64,000 nucleotides of DNA from Salsipaludibacter sp963735045 (GTDB taxonomy: Bacteria; Actinomycetota; Nitriliruptoria; Nitriliruptorales; Nitriliruptoraceae): NCBI GenBank assembly GCA_963735045.1, contig CAVTIZ010000002.1, positions 310,001-374,000 on the forward strand. Direction: 5' to 3'. Shown in pieces: positions 62,328-64,000 of this stretch. Positions within the stretch are counted from its first letter, which is position 1, and the number at the start of each line of letters is the position of its first letter. The position numbers and the translations under genes were made by a program. The notes under the pieces are model-generated. The model saw only the letters and a program-made list of their open reading frames with translations. It did no database searches and was not told where the DNA came from.

Positions 62328-62409
62328 GGAGGGATGCCCGAGTGGCCAAAGGGACCCGGCTGTAAACCGGTTGGCTTAGCCTTCGCAGGTTCAAATCCTG
62401 CTCCCTCCA
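62328..62409 (+). tRNA. tRNA-Tyr (anticodon GTA)
   Basis: An 82-base class II tRNA: acceptor GGAGGGA/TCCCTCC, anticodon loop CTGTAAA, a long variable arm (TTGGCTTAGCCTTC region) and T arm GCAGG-TTCAAAT-CCTGC. CCA is not encoded. Confidence 0.96.
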
Positions 62410-62573
62410 CGCACTGCCCCCACACCGCCCGCCCCGTCACGCCACGCGGGGCCCGACGTCGCGCGCGCCGCGGTGGGGTGGGGAGCCCACAACGGGCGGT
62501 CGACACGCCGCCCTGCATGACGTGTCCCGTCGCCACGACGAGGGCGTCGCCCGAGACCCGGGCACGCTCCCGG

Positions 62574-62579
62574 TAGGCT
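62574..62579 (+). promoter_or_regulatory. -10 box of tRNA-Thr
   Basis: TAGGCT ends 10 bases before the tRNA-Thr 5' end, matching the TAGNNT box seen across the window. The -35 region is not obvious. Confidence 0.5.
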
Positions 62580-62589
62580 GGGACATCGC

Positions 62590-62662
62590 GCCCTCGTAGC
62601 TCAGTCGGTAGAGCACATCCATGGTAAGGATGGGGTCCGCGGTTCGATTCCGCGCGAGGGCT
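62590..62662 (+). tRNA. tRNA-Thr (anticodon GGT)
   Basis: A 73-base tRNA: acceptor GCCCTCG/CGAGGGC, anticodon loop ATGGTAA between CATCC and GGATG, T arm CGCGG-TTCGATT-CCGCG, discriminator T. CCA is not encoded. It sits in the usual tRNA group before tuf. Confidence 0.96.
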
Positions 62663-62732
62663 CTGGTCACACCACGTCCCCGTCGCCCGCGGCGAGGCCC
62701 TGGTCCCGGCGGCATCGCCGCCCCCCAGACCC

Positions 62733-62808
62733 GGCGGCGTAGCTCAGGGGTCAGAGCAAGCGACTCATAATCGCTGTGTCGGTGGTTCGAGTCCACCCGC
62801 CGCTACCA
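62733..62808 (+). tRNA. tRNA-Met (anticodon CAT)
   Basis: A 76-base tRNA with encoded CCA: acceptor GGCGGCG/CGCCGCT (one G-T end pair), anticodon loop CTCATAA between AGCGA and TCGCT, T arm GGTGG-TTCGAGT-CCACC. The paired first base suggests elongator rather than initiator Met. Confidence 0.94.
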
Positions 62809-62850
62809 CGCACCATCGCCAGTCCCTCGGGGACCCGGGCGGTGGTGCGT
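62808..62850 (+). terminator. Hairpin after tRNA-Met
   Basis: ACGCACCATCGCC (62808-62820) pairs with GGCGGTGGTGCGT (62838-62850), one G-T pair, with an inner TCCC/GGGA stem. It overlaps the CCA end by one base and probably ends the tRNA transcript. Confidence 0.65.
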
Positions 62851-63068
62851 TCGTCGTGGGTCCGGACCGGCGCGCCCGTGGATCCTCGGAGGTCCCGGCC
62901 GTCGGACGGCCATGGGTCCGCACACGTGGCACGGGCTAGACTCCGTGCCCACGCTCGGTGCGCCGTGCCGCACCGTGGCCACGCCCGTCCTCCCCTCGCC
63001 GGACCACCCGCGCCCCGGGACGACTCGCGTCCACCCACACCGACCACGTTCGCAGGAGGCCTCTCGAC
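62851..63068 (+). promoter_or_regulatory. Leader and promoter region of tuf
   Basis: TAGACT at 62937-62942 is a -10 candidate, giving a leader of about 120 bases before tuf. AGGAGG ends 8 bases before the ATG. No gene is seen in this segment. Confidence 0.45.
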
Positions 63069-64000
63069 ATGGCCAAGGAAAAGTTTGAGCGGAACAAGCC
63101 GCACATGAACATTGGCACGATTGGTCACGTCGACCATGGGAAGACGACGTTGACGGCGGCGATCACGTTGGTGTTGGCCAAGCATGTCGAGGGCAACGTG
63201 GCGTCGGCGTTCGATCAGATCGACAAGGCCCCGGAGGAGCGTGAGCGGGGGATCACGATCAATGTGTCGCATGTGGAGTATGAGACGGACAATCGTCACT
63301 ATGCCCACGTGGATGCGCCGGGTCACGCGGACTATGTCAAGAACATGATCACGGGTGCGGCCCAGATGGATGGGGCGATCCTGGTGGTGTCGGCGGCGGA
63401 TGGTCCGATGCCTCAGACGCGTGAGCACGTGTTGTTGGCGCGTCAGGTTGGTGTGCCGAAGTTGGTGGTGGCGCTCAACAAGGTCGACATGGTCGATGAC
63501 GAGGAGTTGTTGGAGCTGGTGGAGATGGAGGTCGCGGAGCTGTTGGAGTCCTATGAGTTCGATGCGGACACCCCGATCGTTCGGGTGTCGGCGTTGCAGG
63601 CTCTGGAGGGTGATGAGGCGGCTGAGGAGGGTGTGTTGGAGTTGATGTCCACGGTTGACGAGTTCTTCGAACAGCCGGAGCGTGACACCGAGAAGCCGTT
63701 CTTGATGCCGATCGAGGATGTGTTTTCGATCACGGGTCGTGGCACGGTGGTGACGGGTCGCATCGAGCAGGGTGTGGTCAACGTGTCCGACACGGTGGAG
63801 ATCGTGGGGATCAAGGACACGGTGTCGACCACGGTCACGGGTGTGGAGATGTTCCGCAAGCTGTTGGATCGTGGTGAGGCGGGTGACAACGTGGGTGTGC
63901 TTCTTCGTGGGACGAAGAAGGATGACGTGGAGCGTGGTCAGGTGTTGGCGGCGCCGGGGTCGATCACCCCGCACACGAAGTTCGAGGCGCAGGTGTACAT
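63069..64000 (+). CDS. tuf: Elongation factor Tu, 3' end outside window
   Basis: The first 310 residues of EF-Tu: MAKEKFERNKPHMNIGTIGH, G1 GHVDHGKT, effector ERERGITIN, G3 DAPGHADYV, G4 NKVDMVDD and G5 SALQALEG, then domain 2 (GTVVTGRIEQGVVNV). It delivers aminoacyl-tRNA to the ribosome. Codon choice is unusual for the window: frequent GAT, TAT, CAT, CGT, GGT, TTG, GCG and GTG where neighbours use GAC, TAC, CTG, CGC or GTC. AGGAGG precedes the ATG. The open frame reaches the window edge. Confidence 0.98.
   Translation, partial: MAKEKFERNKPHMNIGTIGHVDHGKTTLTAAITLVLAKHVEGNVASAFDQIDKAPEERERGITINVSHVEYETDNRHYAHVDAPGHADYVKNMITGAAQMDGAILVVSAADGPMPQTREHVLLARQVGVPKLVVALNKVDMVDDEELLELVEMEVAELLESYEFDADTPIVRVSALQALEGDEAAEEGVLELMSTVDEFFEQPERDTEKPFLMPIEDVFSITGRGTVVTGRIEQGVVNVSDTVEIVGIKDTVSTTVTGVEMFRKLLDRGEAGDNVGVLLRGTKKDDVERGQVLAAPGSITPHTKFEAQVY

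Noticed and set aside
62751..63974. A 407-codon open frame antisense to tuf
   Set aside because: The His/Arg/Leu-rich translation is the complement of EF-Tu; no start signal or family.

Overview
The window is a very GC-rich, gene-dense bacterial chromosome segment. It fits a deep-branching actinobacterium of the Nitriliruptoria/Euzebyales type. The reasons are strong C/G-ending codon use, an acidic proteome, exported proteins with cell-wall-binding (CWB2) and LGFP-like repeats, actinobacterial families such as DUF2752, UBP zinc fingers and LVIVD-repeat proteins, and recurring TAGNNT -10 boxes. The lineage is inferred from gene content only. No insertion sequence, prophage or CRISPR array was seen.

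Layout. 1-9.8 kb: a CASTOR/POLLUX-type channel cut by the window edge, a small carboxymuconolactone-decarboxylase-like protein, then a leftward operon (GntR regulator, CaiB/BaiF CoA-transferase, hydantoinase A and B subunits, isochorismatase-like hydrolase) divergent from an HMG-CoA-lyase-like gene. Two identical 14-bp sites in the divergent promoter are probable GntR operators. 9.8-29 kb: membrane and envelope genes, including an HdeD/DUF389 fusion, an alpha/beta-hydrolase-ABC ATPase fusion with its permease, an MFS transporter fused to a UBP zinc finger and a ClC channel with CBS and TrkA-C domains. The same stretch has short-chain dehydrogenases, a type IB topoisomerase and an SMP-30 lactonase. 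29-39.4 kb: a C3 metabolism locus with dhaK-dhaL-dhaM (DhaM fused to HPr and enzyme I) on one strand, and fbp, glpF, a small acidic protein gene, glpK and glpD on the other.

39.4-43.9 kb: GC-rich direct repeats and four copies of a 36-38 bp imperfect palindrome around an XRE-cupin regulator and a methyltransferase, then phosphoglucomutase. 43.9-48.7 kb: a translationally coupled operon encoding MauE-like and MauD/TlpA-like disulfide proteins, a 28-residue membrane peptide, two uncharacterised proteins and a Tat-exported, cysteine-rich protein resembling methylamine dehydrogenase light chain that also carries LGFP-like and CWB2 wall-binding repeats. This is the most unusual system in the window. 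48.8-53.2 kb: selenocysteine machinery (selD, selB, selA, tRNA-Sec), with selB interrupted by a one-base frameshift. 53.3-64 kb: a secreted M28 aminopeptidase, an Fpg/Nei glycosylase, metA-metY behind a hairpin-forming leader, a SoxR regulator divergent from an SDR/QueA-like operon with a typical 19-bp-spacer promoter, yajQ with a decayed DUF2332 gene, tRNA-Tyr, tRNA-Thr and tRNA-Met, and the 5' part of tuf, whose codon use differs sharply from everything else here.

The genes appear to cooperate in several units: glycerol and dihydroxyacetone enter glycolysis or gluconeogenesis through Glp, Dha and Fbp; MauE, MauD and the MauF-like protein probably fold the disulfide-rich wall protein; SelA, SelB, SelD and tRNA-Sec would decode UGA if selB is functional; MetA and MetY make homocysteine.
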